Source of the DNA: Alphaproteobacteria bacterium MarineAlpha12_Bin1
GTDB lineage: Bacteria > Pseudomonadota > Alphaproteobacteria > UBA6615
Length of the DNA stretch: 64,000 bases
Direction of reading: 5' to 3'
Assembly (NCBI GenBank): GCA_002937505.1
Contig: PTJY01000005.1
Span: 1 to 64,000, forward strand
In this document: positions 35,878 through 45,347 of the stretch, piece after piece
Layout: each line of letters starts with the position of its first letter
Position numbering within the stretch: the first letter of the stretch is position 1
Translations under genes and position numbers: made by a program
The notes under the pieces: model-generated
What the model was told of the DNA's origin: nothing
Seen by the model: the letters and a program-made list of their open reading frames with translations, nothing else
Databases searched by the model: none

Positions 35878-36681
35878 TTATTGAGCAGATGTACCATTAT
35901 TTTGTACCAGGTTTAAAAGACAGTCATCTGCGATTGGTTCTATTGGACTAAAGTCACGATGTGCAATCCACTCATCACGTTTAAATTGACGAATGTGGTT
36001 GTCAACGTGACAAAGGCTTAAGTAAACGATTGTGCGGTCCCAGGGGCTTATATTTCCAGGCGACGCATGAACTAGGTTTGAATGAAATAGTAGTAAGGAC
36101 CCTGCCTTGCCACGAGGGGCTACCATGCCTCCTCTTTCAGCTAACCTCGTTACGGTTTCACGATCCAAAGTCCACAGAGGATATGAAGTGGTAAGCTTGT
36201 CGTGCCCGGCTTCAATTACTCCGTCTTTGTGACTTCGAGGTATAAACATCAACGGGCCATTAAATTCTGTAACATCATCTAAAAATAAGGCTATATTCAT
36301 GGCACGGGGCGCAGGCATTAAGTCGTCTCTAGCCCATGTGCCATAGTCTTGGTGCCATTGCCAAACATCCCCATCAAAGGCTGCTTTTCCGTTTATCTTA
36401 AACTGATGCATATAGACAGGTCCATCAACTAATTGCATCACTGGTTCTATTAAACGTGGGTGAGACGCTAAACGCTTGAAGGGCTCGCTATAGGTGTGCG
36501 CCGCAAACGCGGTTCGAACTGCTTCGCCGTCCTTTTCTCGCCATACTTCTTTGCGGTTCATAGAAAATATTGCAGGAACTTCTTTCAGCAGTATATTTAT
36601 TTCAGCAGCAGTGAACACATCTTGAAGAAACAGCCATCCCTCCTGGTTAAATTCATCAATCTGTTGTTTGCTAAGTTTCAT
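35878..36681 (-). CDS. Phytanoyl-CoA dioxygenase family protein
   Basis: WQWHQDYGTW...LLLFHSNLVHASPGNISPWDRTIVYLS. Confidence 0.85.
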   Translation of the reverse strand: MKLSKQQIDEFNQEGWLFLQDVFTAAEINILLKEVPAIFSMNRKEVWREKDGEAVRTAFAAHTYSEPFKRLASHPRLIEPVMQLVDGPVYMHQFKINGKAAFDGDVWQWHQDYGTWARDDLMPAPRAMNIALFLDDVTEFNGPLMFIPRSHKDGVIEAGHDKLTTSYPLWTLDRETVTRLAERGGMVAPRGKAGSLLLFHSNLVHASPGNISPWDRTIVYLSLCHVDNHIRQFKRDEWIAHRDFSPIEPIADDCLLNLVQNNGTSAQ

Positions 36682-36715
36682 ATTTTAAAAATAGCTGCCT
36701 AAGTGATATTTTAAA

Positions 36716-37495
36716 TTATATTTGTCTTTCCAACATCATTTTTTTAATTTCTGCAATCGCTTTAGCCGGGTTAAGGCTTTTGGGACAAGTTTTGGTGCAA
36801 TTCATTATAGTATGACATCGATAAAGTCGAAAAGGGTCTTCTAACTTATCAAGACGATCACCTGTAGCTTCGTCTCTGCTATCAGCCAACCATCTATATG
36901 CTTGCAGTAAAACTGCGGGGCCAAGATAACGATCTGCGCTCCACCAATAGCTGGGGCAAGAGGTGCTGCAGCAAGCGCAGAGTATACACTCATAGAGACC
37001 ATCGAGTTTTTCTCGATCTTCTATAGATTGTAGCCTTTCTCGTTCAGGCGGTTGACTGTCTGCTTTTAACCACGGTTCCACCTCTCGATATTGTGCAAAA
37101 AAATGTGTCATGTCTGGCACTAGGTCTTTGACAACGGGTTGATGAGGCAAAGGGTAGATTTTAATATCGCCTTTAACTTCTGAGTTGAAAGACGTACAGG
37201 CTAACGTGTTGCACCCATCAATGTTCATAGCGCATGATCCGCAGACGCCTTCTCTACAAGATCGTCGGAAGGTCAGGGTCGGGTCTATCTCGTTTTTAAT
37301 TTTAATTAGTGCATCCAACACCATGGGCCCACAAGAGTTCATGTCAACGGTATAAGTGTCTATACTAGGGTTTTCATTCTCATCAGGGGACCATCTATAA
37401 ACTTTAAAGGTACGAGTGTTACTAGTGTCTTCAGGCTCCGGCCACACTTTTCCGTTTTTCACCTTGGAGTTTCTAGGGAGTACGAAATCAGCCAT
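36716..37495 (-). CDS. sdhB: Succinate dehydrogenase iron-sulfur subunit
   Basis: [34 protein letters not shown]. Confidence 0.97.
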   Translation of the reverse strand: MADFVLPRNSKVKNGKVWPEPEDTSNTRTFKVYRWSPDENENPSIDTYTVDMNSCGPMVLDALIKIKNEIDPTLTFRRSCREGVCGSCAMNIDGCNTLACTSFNSEVKGDIKIYPLPHQPVVKDLVPDMTHFFAQYREVEPWLKADSQPPERERLQSIEDREKLDGLYECILCACCSTSCPSYWWSADRYLGPAVLLQAYRWLADSRDEATGDRLDKLEDPFRLYRCHTIMNCTKTCPKSLNPAKAIAEIKKMMLERQI

Positions 37496-37548
37496 GAATG
37501 GTTCTTCCTCTCAGTTTAAAAAATAAAATTTTATAGTTAAAAAAACTT

Positions 37549-39342
37549 TTAATAAACCCTGGTTTTTGGTGGAAAGCTCTGAACCTCATTTGACATTGGT
37601 TGTAAAACAACGGGTCGGAAATCAATTTTTGTTTTGCCGTTTTGATTCACCCAACAAAGAGTATGCTTCATCCAATTGTCGTCATCACGATCTGGAAAGT
37701 CTTCTCTTGCATGAGCGCCTCGACTCTCTTTTCTGTTGGCAGCGGATCCAAGCGTTGCTACTGCCTGAGTCATCAAATTATCCAGTTCTAAAGTTTCTAC
37801 TAGATCGGTGTTCCATATTAGTGATTGATCAGAAACCTTTAAATCGTCCAGGACACCCCAAACCTCATCCAACTTTTCAACACCCTCTTGAAGTACGTCT
37901 CCAGTTCGGAATACGGCACAACACTCTTGCATTGTTCTTTGCATTTGAAGGCGTAGATCCGACGTTGGAGTAGCACCATTTGCGTACCTTAATTTATCAA
38001 GACGTTCTAATGCGTCATCTCCAGCATTTTTTGACAGTGGTTTGTGAGGAGAGCCTGGCGTCACAGTTTCGGCCGCTCTATTAGCTGCAGCGCGACCAAA
38101 AACAACTAGGTCAAGAAGAGAGTTAGACCCAAGACGGTTAGCCCCGTGAACAGAAACGCATGCAGCTTCTCCTATGGACATCAATCCGGAAACTGGACTT
38201 GATGGGTCTCCGCCTTTAAGAGTAACCGCCTCTCCATGGTAATTGGTTGGAATTCCCCCCATGTTGTAATGGCAAGTAGGCAGCACCGGTATAGGCTCTT
38301 TTGTGACATCTACCCCTGAAAATATTCTTGCAGTTTCTGCAATTCCCGGTAGCCGTTGATTTATAACTTCACCGTCTAAATGTTCCAGATGTAAGTGAAT
38401 ATAGTCTCCGTCTTCGCCTATTCCTCGACCTTCTCGCATCTCTATAGTCATAGATCGACTAACAACGTCTCGACTAGCTAGGTCTTTGGCTGATGGGGCA
38501 TATCGCTCCATAAACCTTTCACCTTCGGAGTTTGTTAAATAACCGCCTTCGCCTCTTACTCCCTCTGTTATAAGGCATCCAGCACCATAAATTCCTGTCG
38601 GATGAAACTGAACAAATTCCATGTCTTGCAGTGGAACGCCAGCGCGAGCAGCCATAGCGACTCCGTCTCCAGTTTGTGTGTGAGCACCAGTACATGAAAA
38701 ATAAGTTCGACCATAGCCGCCGGTAGCTACAACTGTTTGATGGGCTCGGAATCGGTGAATTGTGCCATCATCAAGGTTCCAAGCCATCACACCACGGCAT
38801 TCGCCGTCTTCCATTATCAAATCTAGAGCAAAATATTCAATGAAGAACTCTGCGTCATATTTTAGAGCCTGTTGATATAAGGTGTGGAGTATTGCATGGC
38901 CGGTTCGATCAGCCGCTGCACAGGTCCTTTGAGCTGTACCTTCACCATAATTTGTGGTCATGCCTCCGAAGGGCCTTTGGTAAATTTTTCCTTCTTCTGT
39001 TCTGCTAAACGGAACTCCTTGATGCTCTAATTCTATTATAGCAGGCATAGCTTCTCTAACCATGTATTCTATTGCATCTTGGTCCCCAAGCCAGTCTGAG
39101 CCTTTTACAGTGTCGTACATGTGCCAACGCCAGTCATCTTCACCCATGTTGCCTAATGCAGCGGAGATGCCACCTTGAGCGGCAACTGTGTGGGAACGGG
39201 TTGGAAAGACCTTAGTGATACAGGCTGTCTTTAAACCCTTATTAGCCATTCCGAAAGTTGCACGTAAACCGGCTCCGCCAGCTCCTATAACTACAACGTC
39301 GTAATCGTGATCTATTATTTCATAACTACCATTAGCGGCCAT
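37549..39342 (-). CDS. sdhA: Succinate dehydrogenase flavoprotein subunit
   Basis: [16 protein letters not shown]...[17 protein letters not shown]. Confidence 0.98.
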   Translation of the reverse strand: MAANGSYEIIDHDYDVVVIGAGGAGLRATFGMANKGLKTACITKVFPTRSHTVAAQGGISAALGNMGEDDWRWHMYDTVKGSDWLGDQDAIEYMVREAMPAIIELEHQGVPFSRTEEGKIYQRPFGGMTTNYGEGTAQRTCAAADRTGHAILHTLYQQALKYDAEFFIEYFALDLIMEDGECRGVMAWNLDDGTIHRFRAHQTVVATGGYGRTYFSCTGAHTQTGDGVAMAARAGVPLQDMEFVQFHPTGIYGAGCLITEGVRGEGGYLTNSEGERFMERYAPSAKDLASRDVVSRSMTIEMREGRGIGEDGDYIHLHLEHLDGEVINQRLPGIAETARIFSGVDVTKEPIPVLPTCHYNMGGIPTNYHGEAVTLKGGDPSSPVSGLMSIGEAACVSVHGANRLGSNSLLDLVVFGRAAANRAAETVTPGSPHKPLSKNAGDDALERLDKLRYANGATPTSDLRLQMQRTMQECCAVFRTGDVLQEGVEKLDEVWGVLDDLKVSDQSLIWNTDLVETLELDNLMTQAVATLGSAANRKESRGAHAREDFPDRDDDNWMKHTLCWVNQNGKTKIDFRPVVLQPMSNEVQSFPPKTRVY

Positions 39343-39725
39343 TATGCCCCTCCAAAAGCTATTGAAAGCACCGCGAATAAGGCGGTTAGTGATAATAAAA
39401 TTGCGGCACCTTTTATAACGATTAGCAATCCAATTTCAAAAGATTTTCTTTTTACGTAGTCTTCAACAACTACCTGCAGCCCTAGTTGGGCATGATGAAA
39501 AGTCAGAACTATAAATAATATCAATAAGATGGCTGTGAATGGCTGACTAATGAACTCCTTGGCTTCATTATAGTCATTACCAACGGCTAATAATATTTCA
39601 ATAATAAACCAGATACTGAGCGGAATGAGCCCAATTGCCGTCAAACGCTGGACCCACCAATGATTAGTACCGGACTTTGCTGTCCCAAGTCCTCTAGCTT
39701 TTCCCAGCGGAGATCTTAAATTCAT
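39342..39725 (-). CDS. sdhD: Succinate dehydrogenase membrane anchor subunit
   Basis: 3 [17 protein letters not shown]; operon position. Confidence 0.92.
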   Translation of the reverse strand: MNLRSPLGKARGLGTAKSGTNHWWVQRLTAIGLIPLSIWFIIEILLAVGNDYNEAKEFISQPFTAILLILFIVLTFHHAQLGLQVVVEDYVKRKSFEIGLLIVIKGAAILLSLTALFAVLSIAFGGA

Positions 39726-39726
39726 G

Positions 39727-40125
39727 TTAAATACCTCCGATTAAATAATAACCGACTATCCAAATTACGAATGTCAGAACTACTGAAACTATAAGCGTCA
39801 ACCATCCAGTTTTATAAGCCTTGCTTATATCCAGTCCCCAGCCAGCATCCCAACACAGATGTCTAATGCCATTGGCTAAATGAAAGGTGAAAGAGAAAGT
39901 CCATGCAAAAAGAAAAAGTCTTCCGACAATAGAACTAATAAACCAATGAAAGTCGTTATAGTATTGAGGCCCTAAAGCGATTGAAAAGAGCCACCAAACT
40001 AGAATTAAGGTCCCAACAGCTAAACCAATTCCAGTCAAACGATGCATAATAGAGAGCACCGAAGTTAACTGCGGTTTATAAATTTGTAAGTGTGGTGATA
40101 AAGGTCGATTTTCGGTTCTCATCAA
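39727..40125 (-). CDS. sdhC: Succinate dehydrogenase cytochrome b556 subunit
   Basis: RPLSPHLQIYKPQLTSVLSIMHRLTGIGL; HLANGIRHLCWDAG. Confidence 0.95.
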   Translation of the reverse strand: MMRTENRPLSPHLQIYKPQLTSVLSIMHRLTGIGLAVGTLILVWWLFSIALGPQYYNDFHWFISSIVGRLFLFAWTFSFTFHLANGIRHLCWDAGWGLDISKAYKTGWLTLIVSVVLTFVIWIVGYYLIGGI

Positions 40126-40366
40126 GTTTTTTTCTCCGGGCTTTCTCTTGGTTTTAAACGTTGATAGCGGTTTGAACTAATTATTATTCAGGATGGCTGT
40201 ATAAAAATTTAAGAGCAATTATCTCAGGGTTCACACTCTTCCAAATATAGTTATAAATTGGTTTAGCCTCGCAAATTGTATTCGTCAATCATACACCTGC
40301 TAATATAGTGTTTTTTGGAACATAATTTAGCCCCAAATATCCATAAAAATTGCTCTGCTTACAATT

Positions 40367-40416
40367 CTGTGGAAAACCTGTGGAGGAACTGTGTCTATGT
40401 TTAATAATTATACACA
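40367..40416. promoter_or_regulatory. DnaA-box-like sites upstream of ncRNA candidate and sdhC
   Basis: TTATACACA on + (40408-40416), plus TTTTCCACA on - (within ctgtggaaaa) and a further CCTGTGGA. Confidence 0.35.
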
Positions 40417-40444
40417 GAAAATTGAACTTTTAATGATAATTGAA

Positions 40445-41464
40445 GTTGCCGACTGGGGGTTAAAAGGTGAAACATAGTATCTGCACGCACGAGCGTGACG
40501 GCAGACATTGCGCCGTCCCAAGGAAAGGCCGTTTGCGGTCTTTATTTGGGTAGCTAAGTGGACCTAGGGGGGAAACTGAAGCGAAGGAGTAGCGTCATCT
40601 GCGACTTGTCGAGTAGTTGTTCTTGAACAATGAAATTACGGGGAGTAGGTCAAGTCGGTGAACGGTTTTGCTTTTCGGAGCCCCTTTCCTCAGAGGGATC
40701 GTTTGCGCCGGGTCGTTGGGCGCAGCAGGGTGGGCAACCGCTTATGTGGACGTAGGCGATCTTCAGTACCCCTTGTCTAGGGTGTGGATTAGATCTGGCT
40801 GCCTTGGTCTTCGGATAGAGGCGCTGATGTAGGTTACAAGCTAGACATAAGTGGGATTCATCGCCCAACTTCGGGCGGGAGATGGAAACCGCGCTGGGAA
40901 TACTGTAAACGGGAGGTAGGTCACTACGTTGGCATTTCTTCCTTGCGACCTTGTCTAAGGACTTGGGTCGTATCAGCTGATGAGGCTTATGCCAAATTGG
41001 TTGACGTAAGGGTTTGTTTTACTGCCTCGGTGGATAAAGCGAGCTCTAGAGGGGGCGATGGCGTTAGGTTCCAGGGCACTCGCCGGCCGGGAATTTTAGC
41101 GTAGCCAGAAATAAGGCAGGAATCTTTATAGGTTCTGGCTGGTTAAGAAGGCAGAAGTAGTTGGCGTCCTCCTGTGGGCGCGTGTTTTGTGAGGGTAGCT
41201 ATGTGGAAGGTGTAAAAACTAGAAGTATGGCACCGTCGGGAACTAAAAGTGACGTGTCGGCCAGGGGTATGTCACTTTGGACCAGGCGGATCTGAGCGAG
41301 ACAGTTTGTGGGTGCAGTGGTTTGATCTCATTAAGAGTTTTGGCTCTTGTGTGGCTAAGCCAGATGTCCAAAAACTAAAGGGAGTTATCTCTTTATTTTA
41401 CGGACCTAGGAAGCGTCAGGCGTTACGGGCTCCGCGTCCATGCACCTGGCGCTTTCTTTTTTTT
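40445..41464 (+). ncRNA. Candidate large (~1 kb) structured non-coding RNA, class not recognised
   Basis: Long non-coding, GC-elevated block with many perfect helices: GACGGC/GCCGTC 40497-40517; CCCAA..AAAGGCCG/CGGTCTTT..TTGGG 40517-40550; TTGTT-CTTG-AACAA 40617-40630; TGCGCC/GGCGCA 40704-40724; TTCG-capped hairpin 40802-40821; CATC/GATG + GCCC/GGGC 40859-40884; TTGGCAT/ATGCCAA 40929-40995; GGCGA/TCGCC 41054-41084; AGCCAGAA/TTCTGGCT 41103-41140; AAAGTGAC/GTCACTTT 41246-41278; ends in a Rho-independent terminator. 5' end approximate. Confidence 0.75.
41411..41464 (+). terminator. Rho-independent terminator of the ncRNA candidate
   Basis: AAGCGTCAGG/CCTGGCGCTT stem (one GU) followed by TTTCTTTTTTTT. 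Confidence 0.85.
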
Positions 41465-41883
41465 GGATTTGTTAAAAATAATTAGTAACAGAGGACTTAA
41501 CTACCAGAAAGAGGCCCGACGGTGAGATCGGACCCCTTTGTTTGGCGTTAAATTTAGCTCCGCATCCAGGCTCGTACAATAAACCTCTTATCAATCGGGA
41601 ATCGCGTCGGTCAAACAAAATATTTTTTTATTTACTCTATGGTATGGTTTAGTTGGTAAAATTTTAAAAAAAATCTGTCTAGTTTAATTATTTTTTCTCA
41701 CTAGTAATTATGTTTCTTTGTTTCTTGTTTAAGTAAATATAGATGAGGTTTTTCGAGATCGGATAGTAATATCATCAAATCGCAAGATGTTATTTTATAT
41801 TTGGTTATAATCTGTTATTACGTAATTGGATCCTAAAGAAAATACTTTACCAACTTAATATTAACCGCAGATTAATTTCTGAT

Positions 41884-42522
41884 TTGACAGACTATATAAT
41901 TATAAATGGTTTTATTTTCGGGTTAGTGCTCGCAGCACCGGTTGGACCCGTAGGAGTTCTGTGCGTTCAGAGAACGCTCTCAGAAGGGCGCCTGCATGGG
42001 ATACTGTCTGGACTGGGAGCAGCCGTTGGTGACGCAATTTATGGAGCTATTGCAGCATTCGGAATTAGTGCGATTCAATTATGGATTGTTGATCATCAAG
42101 TAGCGCTGAGAACGGCTGGAGGAATAATTTTACTTTTATTGGCGGCTAAAACGTTGATTGTGACAACTCGGCGATCTTCGGAGTCACGAGTGGGTGAGGT
42201 TCATACTGAGAGCTTATTGCAGGACTTTATTTCAACTTTTCTACTGGCAATAACTAATCCTATAACTATGTTAACTTTTGCGGGGTTATTTGTCACTTTG
42301 GGGGTGACCGATGCTGGAGAATCAATTGGGAATGCTTCTCTGTTAGTTGCAGGTGTATTTATAGGGTCCGCTATGTGGTGGTTTGCTCTTTCTTTTTCAG
42401 CAAATCTTGCTAGGCCTTACCTGGATGGGGGCTACCAAAAATGGGTATCACGTGTATCTGCGGCTATTTTGGTTGGTTTTGGAGTTTATGCGCTAACCAC
42501 GGCTCATTTTTACCAGATTTAA
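41884..42522 (+). CDS. LysE/RhtB-family translocator
   Basis: GFIFGLVLAAPVGPVGVLCVQRTLSEGRLHGILSGLGAAVGDAIYG. Confidence 0.88.
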   Translation: MTDYIIINGFIFGLVLAAPVGPVGVLCVQRTLSEGRLHGILSGLGAAVGDAIYGAIAAFGISAIQLWIVDHQVALRTAGGIILLLLAAKTLIVTTRRSSESRVGEVHTESLLQDFISTFLLAITNPITMLTFAGLFVTLGVTDAGESIGNASLLVAGVFIGSAMWWFALSFSANLARPYLDGGYQKWVSRVSAAILVGFGVYALTTAHFYQI

Positions 42523-42588
42523 CTCCAAGCTTAATAGATTTGAAATTGGAATCTCTTTCCAAATATAGAACTGTTACGGAATTGTCTC

Positions 42589-43371
42589 ATGTGGCCTGAT
42601 ATAGTTGATATTAATGACTTTTATAGCTCTAGCTTGGGTAGGATGACTTGTCAGTTGCTCAGACGTCAGATCAGAAGATATTGGGACAACACACGAGGGA
42701 TGCGAGTGCTTGGAATAGGATTTGTGAACCCCTATTTAAGACCTTTTCTTGATGAGGCAACTAGCGTTATTGCTGCGATGCCCTCTAGCATGGGTGCATT
42801 TGGAGTTGGATATCAGCGCTTAGGGCCAGGTAACACTTGCTGTCTTGCTGATGAATGTTCCCTTCCTTTTCTGGATTTGTCTTTGGATAGAGTCATACTG
42901 GTGCATAGTTTTGAATATACAGATCAAGTGAATTTGATGCTCAGAGAAATATGGAGAGTGATGGATGATGGAGGTCGTTTATTAATTGTTGTTCCCAATC
43001 GCCGAGGCGCATGGTCACATACTGATTTTACTCCATTTGGGCATGGTCGACCTTACTCTATCGAACAACTTAAAAGTACTTTGAGGCAATCTTTGTTTAC
43101 CCCTGTGAGGGATACAAGGGCATTGTTTATACCTCCAACTCGAAGACGTTATTGGCTCGCTGCGGCTCCAGCATGGGAAAAGATAGGCGCTCGGTGGTTC
43201 CAAGTGTTTGGGGGAGTTGTAATAATGGAGGCAACAAAACAAATATATGCTGGAAACACATTTAACAGACAACATCAGGCCCGTAACTATGTTCCCTTAA
43301 CAGGAGAGGTCACCCAGAGGACTAGAATAATTTCATACAGAAACTCTAATCACGGCTTAGGAGATATATAG
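42589..43371 (+). CDS. SAM-dependent methyltransferase (type 11-like)
   Basis: LPFLDLSLDRVILVHSFEYTDQVNLMLREIWRVMDDGGRLLIVVPNRRG. Confidence 0.8.
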   Translation: MWPDIVDINDFYSSSLGRMTCQLLRRQIRRYWDNTRGMRVLGIGFVNPYLRPFLDEATSVIAAMPSSMGAFGVGYQRLGPGNTCCLADECSLPFLDLSLDRVILVHSFEYTDQVNLMLREIWRVMDDGGRLLIVVPNRRGAWSHTDFTPFGHGRPYSIEQLKSTLRQSLFTPVRDTRALFIPPTRRRYWLAAAPAWEKIGARWFQVFGGVVIMEATKQIYAGNTFNRQHQARNYVPLTGEVTQRTRIISYRNSNHGLGDI

Positions 43372-43996
43372 CCTCTTCTGCAAGCCAATTCGTCCAGATT
43401 CCGACGCTGTTTTTAGGTGTTGCATGACCCCTATGGTTTATACTTACTATCCTATGTATGACAAAACCCATTTCACCTGCTAAGGCAACAAAGTCAGTTA
43501 AAGTAAAGAATCTTATATTTGGCGAGTCGCACCATTTATATGGTAATTTTTCAGACATTGGGCTTCTGCCATGAATTAATAAGTCAAAACGAACTCGCCA
43601 GTAACCTAGATTTGGAAAGCTTACAATGGCGTGTTGTCCAATTCTTAGAAGCTCGTTCAAAGTTCCTCGAACATCATATATGGACTGCAATGTTTGAGAA
43701 AGTATGACATAATCAAATGCATCAGAAGGATAATTTTTTAAGTCGTCTTCTGCGTCTCCTTGTACAACTGCTAATCCAAGACTGACCGATTTGTTAACTC
43801 CTTCTTGACTTAATTCTATGCCTCGCCCATCAACTTGTTTAAAATGGACGAGGTAGTTGAGTAAGTCTCCATCACCACAGCCTATGTCAAGGACTCGACT
43901 ACCAGACTTGATCATATCAGCCACTAACTGGAGATCCACACGATCCCTTATTTTTTCAGCTGACATGTTGTTAGTAACCATTGTTTTTCCCGCCAT
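43346..43996 (-). CDS. metW: Methionine biosynthesis protein MetW
   Basis: RVLDIGCGDGDLLNYL; QTLQSIYD; follows metX. Confidence 0.92.
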   Translation of the reverse strand: MAGKTMVTNNMSAEKIRDRVDLQLVADMIKSGSRVLDIGCGDGDLLNYLVHFKQVDGRGIELSQEGVNKSVSLGLAVVQGDAEDDLKNYPSDAFDYVILSQTLQSIYDVRGTLNELLRIGQHAIVSFPNLGYWRVRFDLLIHGRSPMSEKLPYKWCDSPNIRFFTLTDFVALAGEMGFVIHRIVSINHRGHATPKNSVGIWTNWLAEEAIYLLSRD

Positions 43997-43997
43997 T

Positions 43998-45185
43998 TTA
44001 TATGTTCGATTGATCCGCAGCTGCAGCAATAAAGCCTGATAAAATACTAAAAAATTCTGGCTCGTTCAGTAAAAAGGCGTCATGTCCCGAGTCAGTATTG
44101 ACTTCAACAAAACTTACAGATGCTCCAACGGCATTTAATGCATGGACAATCTGCCTAGATTCAGAACTTGGAAATAGCCAGTCAGAGGTAAAGCTGATCA
44201 AACAAAACTTAACATCCGTATTCAAAAATGCGTTCGCTAGAACATCATCGTGCTCTGCAGCTAAATCGAAATAATCCATGGCTCTAGTAATGTATAGGTA
44301 AGAATTTGCGTCGAACCTCTCAACAAATGAGTTACCTTGATGGCGTAGGTAGCTTTCTATTTGAAAGTCTGCTTCAAAACCATAACTGACATTAGTTCTA
44401 TCTTGCAGTTCCCTGCCAAACTTTCGATGCAGAGCTGAGTCTGACATATACGTTATGTGGGCCGCCATACGCGCTACTGAGAGGCCTCGATTAGGAAGTT
44501 CTTGGTTTTCATAATAGTTACCGTTTCTCCAGTCGGGATCAGACATAATTGCTTGTCTTCCTACTTCATGAAATGCAATATTTTGTGCTGAATGGCGTGC
44601 GGCACCAGCAATGGGTATTGCACATGATACGCGATGTGGATATTTTGAAGCCCACTCTAATACTTGCATGGCGCCCATTGATCCGCCGGTTACGCAAAAT
44701 AATTTTTCAATTCCAAGATAGTCAATAACTAATTTTTGGGCGGCTACAATGTCTGTAATGGTTATTAAAGGGAAGGACAACCCAAATTGTTTCCCAGTCT
44801 TAGGATTTATATCCCTTGGGCCTGCGCTGCCCATGCAACCTCCTAATACATTTATGCAAATAACGTAATAGCGATCAGTGTCTATAGGCAGTTCTGAACC
44901 AACAACCATGTTCCACCATCCAACGTTTCCTGTTATAGGATGCACTTCAGCTGCAAATTGATCCCCAGTGAGTGCATGACACACTAAAATTGCATTTGAC
45001 CGGTCGGCGTTTAGTTTACCATAAGTCTGGTAAGAAATAGTGAAAGGGCCAAGTTTCTGTCCAGAAACAAGAGAAAGTGGAACTTGTTCTCCGAGCACAA
45101 TATTATGGCCAGGCAAATCGATCACTGCAGGCTCTACAGGAATAGAGCCTTCATGTGCGTTATTAGAATTTGAAACGGTGGTCAT
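43998..45185 (-). CDS. metX: Homoserine O-acetyltransferase
   Basis: [36 protein letters not shown]. Confidence 0.94.
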   Translation of the reverse strand: MTTVSNSNNAHEGSIPVEPAVIDLPGHNIVLGEQVPLSLVSGQKLGPFTISYQTYGKLNADRSNAILVCHALTGDQFAAEVHPITGNVGWWNMVVGSELPIDTDRYYVICINVLGGCMGSAGPRDINPKTGKQFGLSFPLITITDIVAAQKLVIDYLGIEKLFCVTGGSMGAMQVLEWASKYPHRVSCAIPIAGAARHSAQNIAFHEVGRQAIMSDPDWRNGNYYENQELPNRGLSVARMAAHITYMSDSALHRKFGRELQDRTNVSYGFEADFQIESYLRHQGNSFVERFDANSYLYITRAMDYFDLAAEHDDVLANAFLNTDVKFCLISFTSDWLFPSSESRQIVHALNAVGASVSFVEVNTDSGHDAFLLNEPEFFSILSGFIAAAADQSNI

Positions 45186-45347
45186 AGTTTATTACTTTTA
45201 ATTAGTTCTTAAGTTTTGGCCAATACAATAGTTTAATACTGCTCTATGTTGGCTGATGCTAAAGTGTCAACGTTTTCTTTGTGAAAAGATTTATATAATT
45301 TATATAGAAGTACAAAAAATGATTACTTTCCAAGGAAAAATTTAATT

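Noticed and set aside
40650-40868. 72-aa ORF on - within the ncRNA region
   Set aside because: Antisense to the helices, no recognisable domain; spurious.
40445-41464. RNase P RNA, tmRNA, group I/II intron or rRNA fragment as an explanation for the GC-rich block
   Set aside because: By eye I found no CR-I GAGGAAAGUCC/ACAGAAA motifs, no tmRNA tag codons or tRNA-like end, no group II domain V/ORF, and no conserved rRNA segments. Infernal would be needed for a definitive exclusion.
41249-41485. 78-aa ORF on + within the ncRNA region
   Set aside because: It runs through the intrinsic terminator hairpin and poly-T, has no family-like motifs, and its composition follows RNA structure; considered spurious.
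45186-45347. Possible SAM riboswitch upstream of metX
   Set aside because: The intergenic region lacks a recognisable SAM-II/SAM-I/SAM-IV core in metX orientation.
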